Both the position numbers and the translations under genes were made by a program. Below, in pieces: positions 24,263 to 36,720 of a stretch of DNA of 64,000 bases; position 1 is the stretch's first letter, and every line of letters begins with the position of its first letter. The notes under the pieces are model-generated. The model was not told the DNA's origin, searched no databases, and saw only the letters and a list, made by a program, of their open reading frames with translations. The stretch is from Vitis vinifera (Eukaryota; Streptophyta; Magnoliopsida; Vitales; Vitaceae): contig NC_081817.1 in NCBI RefSeq assembly GCF_030704535.1, forward strand, positions 1,069,001-1,133,000, in the 5' to 3' direction.

Positions 24263-25644
24263 TCCTTCTGCCCATGTTTTATATCTGAATTTGCCTTTAA
24301 CCTTTTGTGAGAAATTAAGTATTACAATTTATTTCTTGATCAATAGAGCATTGGATAAACTTAATTCGAGTAAAAGTTTCAGGATTCCATAATTGATTTT
24401 GTAAGCAACGTTGTAAATTTTTTAGCCAATTTAAAATTTTTGAAGAATTTATTTTAATTTTAAGTTGAAAAGTTTTAATTTAAGGCGAAATTGGTGATGC
24501 ATGCAGAAAAAGGAGTTTGAACGAAACGATGCGTTTTGGTCAAATAACTGCAGACTGTGACTCAGAGTCCAAAGTAAAAAATGCTTCATTTTTTGCTGTC
24601 GGGCAGAGGAGTTCCGTGGCCTGTTTGGTTCCTGGGAAATTGTTGGAAAGTGGAGGAAAATGCTGAAAAACTAGGAATCTTGAAAAATCTTGGGGCAATC
24701 TTCTTAGATTCATTTTTTATTTTTTCCTCGGGAGATTTCTGCAACCGAACGGATCATTGATGGCCGTAGTTGAATTTCTACACAGGACAAGGCAAAACGA
24801 TCTCGGTTCGATACGATAAACGACGTAGTCTCGGAAAATCAATGCGGACGGATGCCGCGACGATGACTGACGGTCTGCTCATATTATCCATTATCTTTCT
24901 GAGGTTTGCCGAGAATCATAGTTGATTTTGAAGCATTTAAATTCTTGTTGCGGTTGGTGTTCATCAAATCATTCCGAATTTCAGGAATTATGCCTGACTT
25001 TCCCAGTAAACAAACAGAACCTGAATTTACCCCTTTTATTTTTATTTTTTTCTGTATATGTACAAAGTTTGATGTACTAGAAGCCTAGGATATATTTCAT
25101 TGAGATTGTGGACTTGTGAGGGCTGAATCTGTAGTCTGAGATGCATTTGGCACTTAGCATCCGTGAATTATTTCATGTTTCTTGATCTGATTGGAACTGT
25201 CATTTCTAATTTGGTTCAGAATTTAAAAAATTAGGATCCCTTGGAGTCAGAGCTAGAATTACTATGCATGGAGTGCATTTGTGATAATGCTGCTGTTGTA
25301 AAGGTAGTTGGTGATAAACAAGATAGTGATATAATAATAACTTTCTGAACTTCAATTTATCTCTGATGATGTTTCTTGAAACAATACAACCGAAAAAAGA
25401 AAAAAAACAAGGAAACAAATGGGGTCTGATTTTAAATCTGATGGCGCTCTGTGATGCAACACAGCACCATCTGGACCCGCTTTATCTATCAAAAAGAACA
25501 ATGAAATAGAAAGCAAGAACTAAGGCCCCAAATGCGGGGAAAACAACACTGAATAATCCGTATGCTAAGAGTAGAAAAATAGGTGCCCCTTTTATAAGGC
25601 ATATATATGAAGTTCAACTGTGGGTGGTTTTTATGTTGATGATC

Positions 25645-28382
25645 TTAGCACAGAGGCAAATCCGCTGGAGGAGTCTCTATCGATTGCAAAGCCCCAACTC
25701 CATTCTCCACCAGGAAAGCCATGGCCAGACCCCAGGTGATATGAACATCCAAGTGGCAGTGCATTAGCCAAACTCCTGTTTTTGCCAGACAAATGAATTG
25801 AAAGTTGAGGGCAAAAATTTGAAATATATTGGAAGTAGAATTTTTGGGAAATTCAAGTAATTTTACCTGGATTATCGGCAACAAATCTGATGACTGCCCA
25901 ACCATTCACAGGTACGGCCACTGTATTCCTAAGAGGTGGATCAACAAGATTAAACTTGGATGTATCAGTACTGGGGTTGAAGTTTCCGAAACCTTCTGCA
26001 ATGATGTAGAAATCGTATCCATGAAGATGGATGGGGTGGTTCTCAGCTGTGAAGATACTTGTTCCCTGTAATACAACCTGGACTCTTGACCCATACTTCA
26101 ACTTGTACAACTTAGTACCTGGAACGGGTTGCCAGAGTGACCGGCTCACATTACCAGTGTAATCGAATTTTACTGGTGGAGCTGCGGGATAATCAGTGGT
26201 GAAAACTCCAGGGATACCTTGCTGGTGAGCTTGCAGTAAGGAAAAGTTGGATGGGAGAACAAAAGAGACATTGTTCATGCTGGCGGTGAAGCGGGTTCCA
26301 TTGGGACCTTGACACTGGCTGGATTTAAACTTTGGTGGGCACCTATTGAGCCCTAGGCCAACAGTGAAGAAGAGGCTTTCATCAATGTCTGTGGGGACTT
26401 CGACTTTAGCAGGACTTCTGAAGCTCTTACTGAAGGCTGTGACAGTGGCCGTGTCATTGAAAGCAGGCAAAGAAGGGAAAACAGGGGTGGTGGAGACACC
26501 CTTCTTAGCAGGACAAGGAGCAGACTTGTATTCAAGTATGGCTGTGGTGGTAGTATTGTCAAATGGTGCACCTTGAGCACTTTGATAGGCACGTGCGGCC
26601 ATGTAATAACGAGCTGGTGGCTGATCACCGGTGATTAGGACGTCAGTGGTTTGACCAGGTCCTAGCATGATGACTGAGGTGGTGAAGGGTTTGGTATAGG
26701 ATGCATCAGCTGAGACAACTGTAAACTTGTGGTTGGCAACAGTGAAGAAGAGCTCTTGGTTAAGCCCAGAGTTGATGACTCGGAGGAGGTTGGTCTCACC
26801 ACTGTCAATTGGAACTATCACAGTGTCTGCATACCAATAAAACAAGGTCAGAAGATTTTTTGTAGGCATGATCTAAGCATCCATGATGAAGATTTAAGTT
26901 TTAGCTGTTATAGGACAGTAGAAATTGGTTGCTTCCTGGGTGTTTGGTTCTGTCCAATGTATGAACCTCCGGGTAAATATGGTCAAATCCACTCTCCCAG
27001 TCCCCAGTGTCAAGCTGGTTATGGATTCGAGTTGGAAGAGTAAGGATTTGCTTCAAAAATTTGAAGGAATTGCTCTGATTTCTTTAGGTGTGTCATCTTT
27101 TTCTAAAGGACAGAGAATGCCCCGGTAAATTGGTGGCCCTCTTTTGCCCCGAGAGGACAAGTTTGGATGTCTTCCAAAAACTGGATTAATTTTTTTTCCT
27201 ATAATTTCTAGGAGCATCCACGGACATCATATGTCTTTGTGTGGAGGAAATGGCCCACTAGGGAAAATCTAGGCATATTGCATGAACTCGTCAGCAGAGC
27301 AAAGTATTTGTGAAAAGAAGCAAACCTTTGCTGGAGCAGTTGTAAAGATCACCAGGTTGACCATTGATGGTGTATGCATCAGACACATTTGGAGCTGCTC
27401 CTGTCCTAGTCGCCTGCCTCACAACATCGATGGGGTTTGCATCCCACCATTCTCCTGAACATCATTATGCTCACCGTTAATCTATCATTCTCAGTCATAG
27501 GCATCCAAATTGTTATCCTATTATCCACATCATTATCATCATCTGTTGTTAGTGATTAGAGAAGTGATCATTACCAAGAAGAATGGGTGTTTCTCGCTTT
27601 GGCTTAGTGAATGGATAGGAGGATCCTGGTTTTGGGTGGATGATGAGGGCACCATAGACAGTGGCTCTGAGCCATGAGCTATGAGCATGCCACCATAGAG
27701 TGCCTTCCTGTCCTTGAACTGTAAACCGGTAGGTGTAACTTCCTCCTGGTCGAATTGGGCACTGAGTTACAAACTCTGGCCCATCTGCCCATCCTGTTCT
27801 CATCTGCCGTATACCGTGCCTGGAGAGAAATAATAGTAAGATAAGTATAGAAGGTAGGAAGAGTCTTTCTATATACATTAGTATGTTCATTGGATGAAAT
27901 ATATACTTTGGTTGGTTCTTTTGTAGGAGCATGCCTGCATGCCTGCATGCATTCATGCCCTATCCAGATACCTTCAATTCAATTCATTTTTGTACAGAGG
28001 AAACATGTATGCATGCATGGAATTACCAGTGAATGGTAACATTGTATCGAGCTTTGTTGGTGACTTTGACTTCTAGGGTGTCTCCATTGTTTATTTCCAA
28101 CGTTGGCCCCGGGTATTGCCCGTTCACTGTTATGGTGTTGTGGGTTTTGCACAGCCTCTTCACCGGGGTGGCTTGAACCTGTTACATCAATGCAGATAGT
28201 CAGAATCCAAGGCCAAGAGAGGAAAGAAGCAAGTAAAAGGAAGGAAGGAAGAAGAGAAGACATACAACAAAATCATGATGGTGGGTTTCGGCTTCTGTAA
28301 AGAACACTGCAGAAGCAAGGAGAAGCAAAAGGCCCAAGAGGAAAGACCTAGAATTGGCAATGCAGCAGCTCAAGGCCTCCAT
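25645..28382 (-). CDS. laccase (multicopper oxidase), secreted
   Basis: Secreted, apoplastic blue-copper oxidase. Plant laccases oxidise monolignols with reduction of O2 to water in lignin polymerisation. Inferred exons: 28382-28266, 28178-28027, 27819-27575, 27454-27326, 26826-25867 and 25775-25645. They total 1734 bases and encode 577 residues, normal for the family, and the six-exon structure is typical. A signal peptide is evident (hydrophobic [14 protein letters not shown], about 19-28 onward). All four copper-binding segments are intact: HWHG (89-92), HAH (134-136), HPIHLHG (478-484) and HCHLDVH (540-546). Leu551 occupies the T1 axial position. Many N-glycosylation sequons occur. It resembles Arabidopsis lignin laccases, LAC2-like in sequence, but the exact number is not assigned. 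The 5' neighbour side carries a TATA box at 28463. Confidence 0.94.
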
Positions 28383-28462
28383 CTCTACGAAGTGGATGTG
28401 GAAATGGTGGATGAGCTAGAAGCTAGTATTGTTGGTGGGAGAATGAGAAACTGAGAAGGTTC

Positions 28463-28470
28463 TTTTATAG
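28463..28470 (-). promoter_or_regulatory. TATA box of the laccase gene
   Basis: TATAAAAG on the minus strand, about 80 bases upstream of the laccase ATG, implying a leader of about 50 bases. Confidence 0.65.
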
Positions 28471-30935
28471 GGCAATTAGAGGGGAAGAGCAGGGTTGTTT
28501 CAAGGTTGGCAGATTAGGTTTTGATTCAGCATGATGGTCATATTACAGGGGCAAACTTCGTTCAACTCTTTTAGGAGTTGTTGTACCCACTGGCCTATCA
28601 AAAGTGAACCATTTCATGAATGCTTGGTTAACAAGTCTTTATTGGGTTTGAATTCCAAGAAAGCATCATTATTATAGGATTTTTGTTTGGTTATCAAATA
28701 GGATGTATGAACGCAAAAATATTTTGCATGTATCATCATGTTCATTGTCCCAAAAACTCAAACTGGCACTCTTTTTTTTTAATCCTCATCAGAGGCAAAA
28801 TAGTCAAACCATGGCTCTCATACAGAAAAAAGAAATTGGTGTTGACACTGAACTTTTTCATAAGTGGAGAAGTCAGTCTTAAAACCCACAACTGCCCTTC
28901 CATTTTTTTTTGAAGTGTACATGGAGGAAAGCTCCTTAAGCTGTTCATTGATAGACATAAGGTCATCCAAAAACACTGCCAAAGGGCCAATAAATCCATT
29001 CATATATGCATAAGAGTGAAATGTCCAATCTTAGAATAGACCCTGTTTTTTCATTTAATGGGAGGTTGGTTATGGGGAGCTCCTCAAATTTCTCTTATCT
29101 CTACTACATGTAACATCACCATCCTTTTGAAAAATGGGTATGCCCCGTTATCTCTAGTCTTGAACAATGGGTTGAGAGTGATATTTGTGTGGGAAAGGGT
29201 TTGAAGAAGCAAAGCTTGTATCTTTTGCTTTTGTCTAATTTATATATTCTTTTAGGGTGGTGAAAGTTGGAGAGGAAAGGCTCTGAAGTCCATTGTCCAT
29301 TAGAGACTTGGTGATGGTATTAGGTAATATATGAAGACTCCATATTCAAGATCTCTTAAATGACCATTTCGTGGTACCACAATCATTGTTTCTAGATTGC
29401 AAGGTTAAGCTCTGTGATTGAATAGTAATAACATCTTCTCAAAGCAATAAACCGGGTCAAGATGATCGGTTGGTAAGACGCGTGTTGGGTGTGACGTATA
29501 ATATGATAATGTTGATTTGATCCAGTCTAGTAGTTTCGGTTAAGTGTGGACTAAAACCCCATGTTGCCTCGAGTAAAAGTTTCCATTATGTCCTCATTAT
29601 CATAATACATAGAGAGATCTCCTCCCATTGGCCCTCCTAGCAATTTTGTCAACAACAATTGAGTTAGGAAATCTTAAACAAATGCTGTTTAGATTAGTTA
29701 TATCTGAATTAGGTAGCCTGTCAATTGGAAAGTTGAAAAATGGATGATCCTTTTGGAACCTTTGCCCTTTTCTGTGTTGAAAAGCATGCATGTTTGCATG
29801 TCTGATGAGGCAAACACACTCCAACCCCTTAACCATATGTCCTGATGCATGTTTTTGCTATTATCACGTGTTGTTGATATCGTCTTTTTTGAACCAGTGA
29901 ATATGCTTTTCCCTGATCGTACTACCTGAGTCTAGTTTTCGTGTACTTTAGCTTGGTTTAGCCTTCATGATTATACAAAATTGTGTATTAGTGTTCCTGT
30001 TTTGGCCTATTACTACAAGTCCATTCCAGCTAGCTGCTCTTAGCTGTATGCATGATTCCCTTGATCTTCTTTCTTTTTCTTTGCCTTCTGTCCCACACCC
30101 ACATCCCCTAATCAGAACTGCCAAAACCCTTGGTACTTTGTAGGCCAAATACCCAGCCTGAAGTTGAGAAAATCCCTTAAAACACAAGGAAAGAAGAGTC
30201 ATTTTGAAGCCTTTGTCGATGTCTTCTGAATGGAAATTTTATGGCTAAGTGGCAACCGTTAGTCTCTTTGGATGGAAGCATATGAAAGAGATTAAGATAT
30301 AGATAGGTGAACAAGAAACGAATGAACTTAAATCAAGAGTTGGTGAGTTTGTTATTGACTTTCGAGAACTCTGAGAAGAAGCAAAAGGAAGAAAGAAAAT
30401 AGTTCATGGGAGCAAAGCCGTTAAAAGTAATGATAAAGAAATTGATGGAAGAGCAGAAGCATACAAACATCCTTAATACTGAAAAAAAATTAAAAAAAAT
30501 TTATATTCTTTGTCGTGGATTTATGGATTTTCTTTTGCCCTTGCTTTCTTGTGCGTGTCTTCTTCTCCTGCGGTGGTTGTTGGTGGGTGAGATTCTTATA
30601 CAACGTCCGTTTCTTTACTCTTCGGTGAAATATCATTATTAAAGACCTAATAGTATTGTGATGGGTACACCTCTCTCTGAATGGTCAATGAAACAGTCTT
30701 TGTTGTGATTATCTCTTGGATTTTCGTTGTTTTTAAAGTGTTCTTTTCTGTCAAGTTGCAGTAATGATTGTTTAACCGGGTGGATGGAGACGTAAAATGA
30801 TCTAAAACAGTTTTCAGATTGATGGACTTCAGAAATCTTCACCATGTACACGATTTAAAAGATGTGAAGACCTATTTGGGTTAGTAGCCATTTAATTTAG
30901 TGTACAATATTTACATAAGAGGGAAAATGAATGTT
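28471..30935. other. intergenic, no gene recognised
   Basis: Contains the laccase promoter, then single-copy-looking DNA. A minus-strand open frame of about 60 codons near 28818-29003 has reasonable composition but no recognisable domain and no convincing flanking exons. Nothing else was seen. Confidence 0.45.
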
Positions 30936-31253
30936 AGGTCTGTTTGGTGACCCTTTTCGAATACGATTATGAAGAATTGTTTTTTACAACAGTTTTTAAA
31001 AACTATTTTATAAAACAAAAATCTGCTTTAAAATTTAAAATGTTTTTAACATGTTTTAATAATTTTAAAAGTAATTTTTATATATTATGTTTTATTTTTA
31101 ATAATTCTACGTGCTTATATAATTATTTTCTAAAATACTTTTCATAAAACATTACTAAAAACAGTTTTTTTTATTATCAAACTTATTTTTTTGTTTTTTT
31201 TATATATATTTTACAAAACAAAAAATTATTCTTAAAAATAGTTGTCAAACAAG
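30936..31253. repeat. AT-rich MITE family member
   Basis: It starts near AGGTCTGTTTGG and ends with AATAGTTGTCAAACAAG, so the ends show inverted TTTG similarity. The core is TTTAAAATGTTTTTAACATG, then ATTTTTATATATTATGTTTT. It is near-identical in plan to 34713-35018 and 42647-43046. Noncoding. Confidence 0.5.
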
Positions 31254-31503
31254 TTGTTACACTCTGGGCAAGTGATCTTTTGAAAGTTTAATAACCAATA
31301 CAATTGACATGGAAACTTTTTTTATACTTTGGTTCAGGGAAATTAAACAGAAAAAAAGAAAAAAAAAAACAAAGAAAGAAAATGGCAAGAAAAAATAGTA
31401 ACTTTTTTCATTGGTTATCTATACGAAAGTTGAGGTACGAAAAGTTAAATTGACAAAAAGTATAAAAAAACCCAAAGGGGTCTTTTAAACATTTTTTTTT
31501 TTA

Positions 31504-31577
31504 TGGTGTTTGTTTTTTAGTTGAATAGAAAAAGTCAAATATTTTAGTTTTTTTTATTCAGCTAAAAAACAAACACC
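31504..31577. repeat. 74-base foldback (MITE-like)
   Basis: The left arm GGTGTTTGTTTTTTAG(T)TGAATA pairs with the right arm TATTCAGCTAAAAAACAAAC-ACC, an inverted repeat of about 24 bases with one mismatch around a loop of about 25 bases. Too small to encode anything. Confidence 0.7.
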
Positions 31578-32769
31578 ACCTTATTATTTTTCATTCTTTA
31601 AAACTGTACAAATCTAGATTGAAAAAGTGTATGATAGGAGAGGGTAATTCATTAAAATTAAAAAAACAATAGATGTTGATGTTTAATTATAAACCATTGT
31701 TGGGTTGATGCCATCTTTTAAGAGGAAACCAAAGGGACTAATATGTTTGGTTTTCGAAGATAAGGGAAAGAAAATAAAGAGGAAAAATACTATGAATGAA
31801 GGAGTGAAGAAAATTGAAAAATAAATTATTTTTATACGTTTCTTCTGATAGAGATATACTATTAACCATGCATAAGCGTGAATTTAATAGTATGTTATTA
31901 TGATGTCATTCTATAAACAATTATTTCTTTGTATTTAATTGGAGATTTGCATTAGATAAATTAATCTTTCGGCATAATTTAATAATAATTGTGTTAGTAT
32001 ATTTTATATATAACTAACTGGACCAAGTAGAGAATGGATGTTTTGTACTGACTGTTAAAACATATTCTCTAGGACATTAGAAATAAGATTTATGTTTTTA
32101 ATCATGATTTAATTAATATGAGCAAATATAAAATATCTTGTGTTTTGATTCATCAAAGAGTGAGTTTCATTTATTGGAGCGATAAGACTCGATGAGTTGG
32201 ACAAAGACGCTTTATGTTTGCGATGTATTAAATAATGATTGAATCCACGTCTCGGTATAGAGATTGATGATGCACTTTAAGTAAGCTTATAAGGTTTCAT
32301 TGTGTAAACCCTGCAGGTGGATTTTTATCCGACACATGAATTAAGTTAAGCGACAATCTTGAAGATCTATTGTTACTCAAATAAATTGTCAGTAATTTGT
32401 TTGATGTAAATAGCATCTGTAATCTTAACGTGGGAAACATAAATTATTATGTAATGGAATTGTAAGATTAATAAGGAGTTCAATCATGAATTTTTAGTGG
32501 TATAATTTGTGATTAATTATAATGAGAATATACTGGTCCTGTATGAATTCTTATTATAATTAGTAGCCTTGTTAATTTTATTCCTGCGGTCCCTGCTGTG
32601 CCTTAATTGTTTGGACTATACATGAATTATGTGTTTTAAATAAATGGTAGATTAGTTTTTAATTAAATTTTATTTAATTAAAAATAGATAATCTAATTTA
32701 TTTAAAATGAGCATTTTAAGGGAAAGAGAGTCACGCTTATATCTTTTTTCAAGCAAATTATGTGCTGAA

Positions 32770-32889
32770 GAGTTTCTAAGAAAGTGGTCTTCTTCCCATC
32801 GAAGAGATATATATTAGAAACAGAAAAAAGAGTTTCTAAGAAAGTGGTCTTCTTCCCATCGAAGAGATATATATTAAAAACAGAAAAGA
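32770..32889. repeat. 60-base tandem duplication
   Basis: Two consecutive 60-base units starting AGTTTCTAAGAAAGTGGTCT differ at only one or two positions, suggesting a recent duplication. Confidence 0.9.
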
Positions 32890-34712
32890 GAGTGACGAAC
32901 CCCAGCTATTGTTTTTTCTGCCCACTCAGAAATTACAGTCCGGAAAATTGATAAAGGTAAACAGCAGAAGATTGTAGGAGATTGTGGGCGTTTTCAGCAG
33001 AGAAAAAGGTCAGTCTTTTACATATGGTTTTGGCTTGCCTCCATGCTTGTTTCATCATGATTTGTTTCCGCTGCATAAATCATGGTTTCTATCATCTTCA
33101 TAGTCATGTAATTTAACTTTTCTCTTTTGTAGAAAGATTAAATAATATGAAAATACATAAGCTTATAATTAATTTTAATTGTATTTTATATACTTTTCAT
33201 GATAAATCAAATGTGAGAAAATAATTTTTTTAATATATTTTTTCTTTTTTGGGACTTTTTTAGAACCAAATATATCTCAAAGAAATTAGTGTTATGTTTA
33301 GTTCAAAGTACTAATAAAGGAAAAAAAATACTAAAAAAAAAAATTATATTCCCATATTTGATTTTGTTGTAGTTTTATAACAAGTAAAATATGAGAAAAT
33401 ATTTTTCTTTTTCTTTCTTTAATACATTTTTTTTAATAAAATATAATGCAAAGAAATTAGGGTTACATTTAGTTCTTAGAAAATACTAATAAAAAAAAAA
33501 CTAAAAAAAAATATTTTCTTATGTTTGGCTATATAGTGGTTTTATGATAAGCCAAATATAAGAAAATATTTTTTTTCTTTAACACTTTTTTAGAACCAAA
33601 TATAATTTAAAGAAATTAGAGTTATATTTAGTTTTCAAAAAGTACTAATAAAACAAAATACTAAGGAAATTTTTTTTTCTCACGTTGTGCATAGTGGAAA
33701 ATACAAAAAAATAAAAATAAAAATAATTAAAATTAGTTAAAAACTTATACATTTTCAAATTATATAATTTTTTTTATTGAAGAGTTAAAATAATTTAAAT
33801 AAATATAAAGTAGCATATAAAAATAATTTATTAATTTTAAATCTATTTTTTATTTTCTTTCACTTTTCTCTTTCTCTGTTTTTTTTTTCAATTTCATTTT
33901 TATTATATTTTCTTTCAAAATTTTCAAGAGCCAAACATTAGTTAGGGAGAAAAATCTGTTAGCATTTTCCACTTTCTTTACTATTTTTTTTCTCCCATTT
34001 TTAGCATTTGTTTATGTTATCTAAATAGGAGAAAATAATCTTTGATAGCATTTGTTCTTTTCCTCATCTCTTTCTAGTAACCAAATCTAACCTTAAGATT
34101 TTGTACAAATTTAAGCCCAAAAAGTCTATGCAAGATGAAGAATGTAGTAATAGCTCATTAAATAATAATATTAAATGTTGTTTCATTATAAACAAATTTA
34201 GGATTTATGTCATTTTTAAGGCAATTAATGAGAATAAGGGTCTGGTAATTTTTTAAAAATAGTTATCCAAAAAATGATTTTGATAATAATTTTGAATTAT
34301 TATTATTATTATTAGAAACAAATTCCTATTTAGAAACTTCAATAGGAAATAGAGGTTCTTTTTCCTTACCAATGGAGGAATAAAAAAAATTAAAAATTAA
34401 AAATTAAAAAAAGAAAAAAAAGAAAAAGGAAAAGGAGGAGATTCTGGATTTCTAAAAGCGGAACCAGACCCTGAAGAGGGGAAGAGTTCCAACAACTGTG
34501 ATCTCAATTCCGAGTCTCTTGACTTGGTTAGGAAGGAGGGTTGAAGGAAAATAAATAAATAAATTCATGGGGTAAACGCGTTCTTCTTATCTTTTTGACA
34601 GTGGATTGATAGTCAATGTCGTAGGGAGTTGGGATTGCTTTTCTTGTCACAGCCTACCAGGAGGTCCTCAACCGTCGCTCTCATGGAAGTAAATTTATCT
34701 ATTCTTAGAATA

Positions 34713-35213
34713 ATTTTGGAAAATATTTTATAAAACAAAATTTTGTTAGAGAATTTAAAATGTTTTTAATTTAGTTTTAATATATTTTAAAAATAATTTT
34801 TATATTTTATGTTTTATTTTTAATCATTTTACATATTTGTATAATTATTTTCTAAAATAACTTTAATAAAATAAGTGAAAATAATAAAAAAAATAACTAA
34901 AATATATTATCTAAAAATATTATTAAAAACAATTTTTTAGTTATTAAACGTATTTTCTTTATTTGTTTTGTTTCAAAATAGAAAACTATTCTTAAAAATA
35001 GTTATCAAACAGCCTTTGAGGTGCTCGTTTGAAAGTTTAATAACTAATACAATTCACATTGAAACTTTGATTTATACTTTGGTTTAGGAAAATTAAACAA
35101 AAAAAATTTGACAAGAAAAAATAATAACTATTTTCATTGATTATGCAAAAATACATAAGCTTATAATTAATTTTAATTATATTATTTTTTTTTTCATATT
35201 TTTCATGATAAAT

Positions 35214-35266
<53 letters not shown>

Positions 35267-36720
35267 GGACTTTTTTAGAACCAAATATATCTCAAAGAAA
35301 TTAGTGTTATGTTTAGTTCAAAGCACTAATAAAGGAAAAAAAATACTTAAAAAAATGATATTCTCGTATTTGAGTGTGTTGTAGTTTCATGACAAGTCAA
35401 ATACGAGAAAATATTTTTCTTTTTCTTTCTTTAGTATATTTTTATAATCAAATATAATGCAAAGAAATTAGGGTTATGTTTGGTTTTTAGAAAGTACTAA
35501 TAAAAAAAACTAAAGAAAATAATTTTCTCGTGTTTAGTGTGTAGTGGTTTCATGATAAGCCAAATATAAGAAAATATTTTTTTTCTTTAGTACTTTTTTA
35601 GAACCAAATGTAACTTAAAGAAATTAGAGTTACATTTAGTTTTCAAAAAGTACTAATAAAACAAAATATAAAAGAAAATAATTTTCTCATGGTTGTGCAG
35701 TGAAAAATACAAAAGAAAATTAAATATAATTAAAATTAGTTAGAAACTTAAACATTTTCAAATTATATAATTTTTTTACTGAAAAGTTAAAATAAGTTAA
35801 ATAAGTTTAAAGTAGCATATAAAAATAATTTATTAGTTTTAAATTTATTTTTTATTTTCATTCACTTTTCTTTTCCTCTACTTTTGTTTTTTTCAACTTT
35901 CTTTTCATTATATTTTCTCTCAAATTTTCCAAGAGCCAAACAATACCGAGGGAGAAAAATCTATTAGTATTTTCCTCTTTTTTTACTATTTTTTTTTTTC
36001 CATTTTTTAGCATTTGTTTATGCTATCTAAATATGATAAAATAATTTTTGATAGCATTTGTTCTTTTCCCCATTTCTTTCTAGTAACCAAACCTAACCTT
36101 AAGATTTTGTACAAATTTAAGCCAAAAAAGTCTATGCAAAAAGAAAAATATAGTAATAACTCATTAAATAATAATATTAAATGTTGTTTCATTATAAACA
36201 AATTCAAAATTTGTGTCATTTTTAAGACAACTAATGAAATTAAGGATCTATTTGGTAATATTTCTTAAAATAGTTATCCAAAAAATGATTTTGATAATAA
36301 TTTTGAATTATTATTATTATTAGAAACAAATTCCTATTTAGAAACTTCAATAGGAAATAAAGGTTCTTTTTCCTTACCAATGGAGGAATAAAAAAAATTA
36401 AAAAAAGAAAAGAAAGAAAAATGAAAAAAGAAAAAGTAGGAGATTCTGGATTTCTAAAAGCGGAACCAGACCCTGAAGAGGAGAAGAATTCCAACAACCG
36501 TGATCTCGAATCTCGATTCCGAGTCTCTTGACTTGGTTAGGAAGGAGGGTTGAAGAAAAATAAATAAATAAATAAATTCATGGGGTAAACGCGTCCTTCT
36601 TATCTTATTGATAGTCAATGTCGTAGAGAGTAGGGAACTTGGGGTTGCTTTACTTGTCACAACCAACCAGGAGGTCCTCAACCGTCGCTCTCATGGAAGT
36701 TTATTTATCTATTCTTAATC
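34713..36720 (+). repeat. copy 2 of the 2-kb direct duplication
   Basis: Uninterrupted partner of 30980-34712. It includes a MITE-family core at 34713-35018, an (AT)n expansion not found in copy 1, the internal TTTTTAGAACCAAAT repeats, and the same end CTCTCATGGAAGT. Noncoding. Confidence 0.8.
35217..35262. repeat. (AT)n microsatellite
   Basis: About 23 AT units inside duplication copy 2. The corresponding place in copy 1 (near 33205-33235) has no such expansion. Confidence 0.95.

Larger units (their letters stand above)
21521..25644. other. intergenic between DREB2 promoter and laccase
   Basis: AT-rich with no recognised gene. It contains a MITE-like stretch (22934-23205) and a TGGGCY cluster (24221-24262) with no evident associated ORF. 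The last few hundred bases before 25645 are probably laccase 3' UTR. Confidence 0.5.
31429..33148. mobile_element. probable 1.7-kb insertion in duplication copy 1
   Basis: This stretch is absent from the otherwise collinear second copy, so it is an insertion or a deletion from copy 2. It contains a foldback element, a segment beginning TGTTAAAACATATTCTCTAGG (31-32.1 kb border) that looks LTR-like, an inverted AT-rich stem near 32640-32700, and a 60-base tandem repeat. No transposase or polyprotein frame was seen. Element class is undetermined. Confidence 0.35.
30980..34712 (+). repeat. copy 1 of a 2-kb direct duplication, interrupted
   Basis: Segments 30980-31428 and 33149-34712 together match 34713-36720 in the same order and orientation. 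Landmarks: TAAAACAAAA at 31011 versus 34731 (offset 3720), GCTTATAATT at 33161 versus 35159 (offset 1998), and GAGGTCCTCAACCGTCGCTC at 34661 versus 36671. The change in offset means about 1.72 kb (31429-33148) is present only in copy 1. Each copy also holds about three internal repeats of roughly 160 bases built on TTTTTAGAACCAAATATA. No coding capacity. Confidence 0.8.

Noticed and set aside
10000-28000. PYL4, DREB2 and laccase as a functional stress cluster
   Set aside because: Plant genes of related function often lie near each other by chance; there is no shared promoter, duplication or co-regulation evidence in the sequence.
28742-29003. Minus-strand open frames with reasonable composition near the laccase promoter
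   Set aside because: No recognisable domain, no flanking exons with good splice sites, and two overlapping frames equally open.
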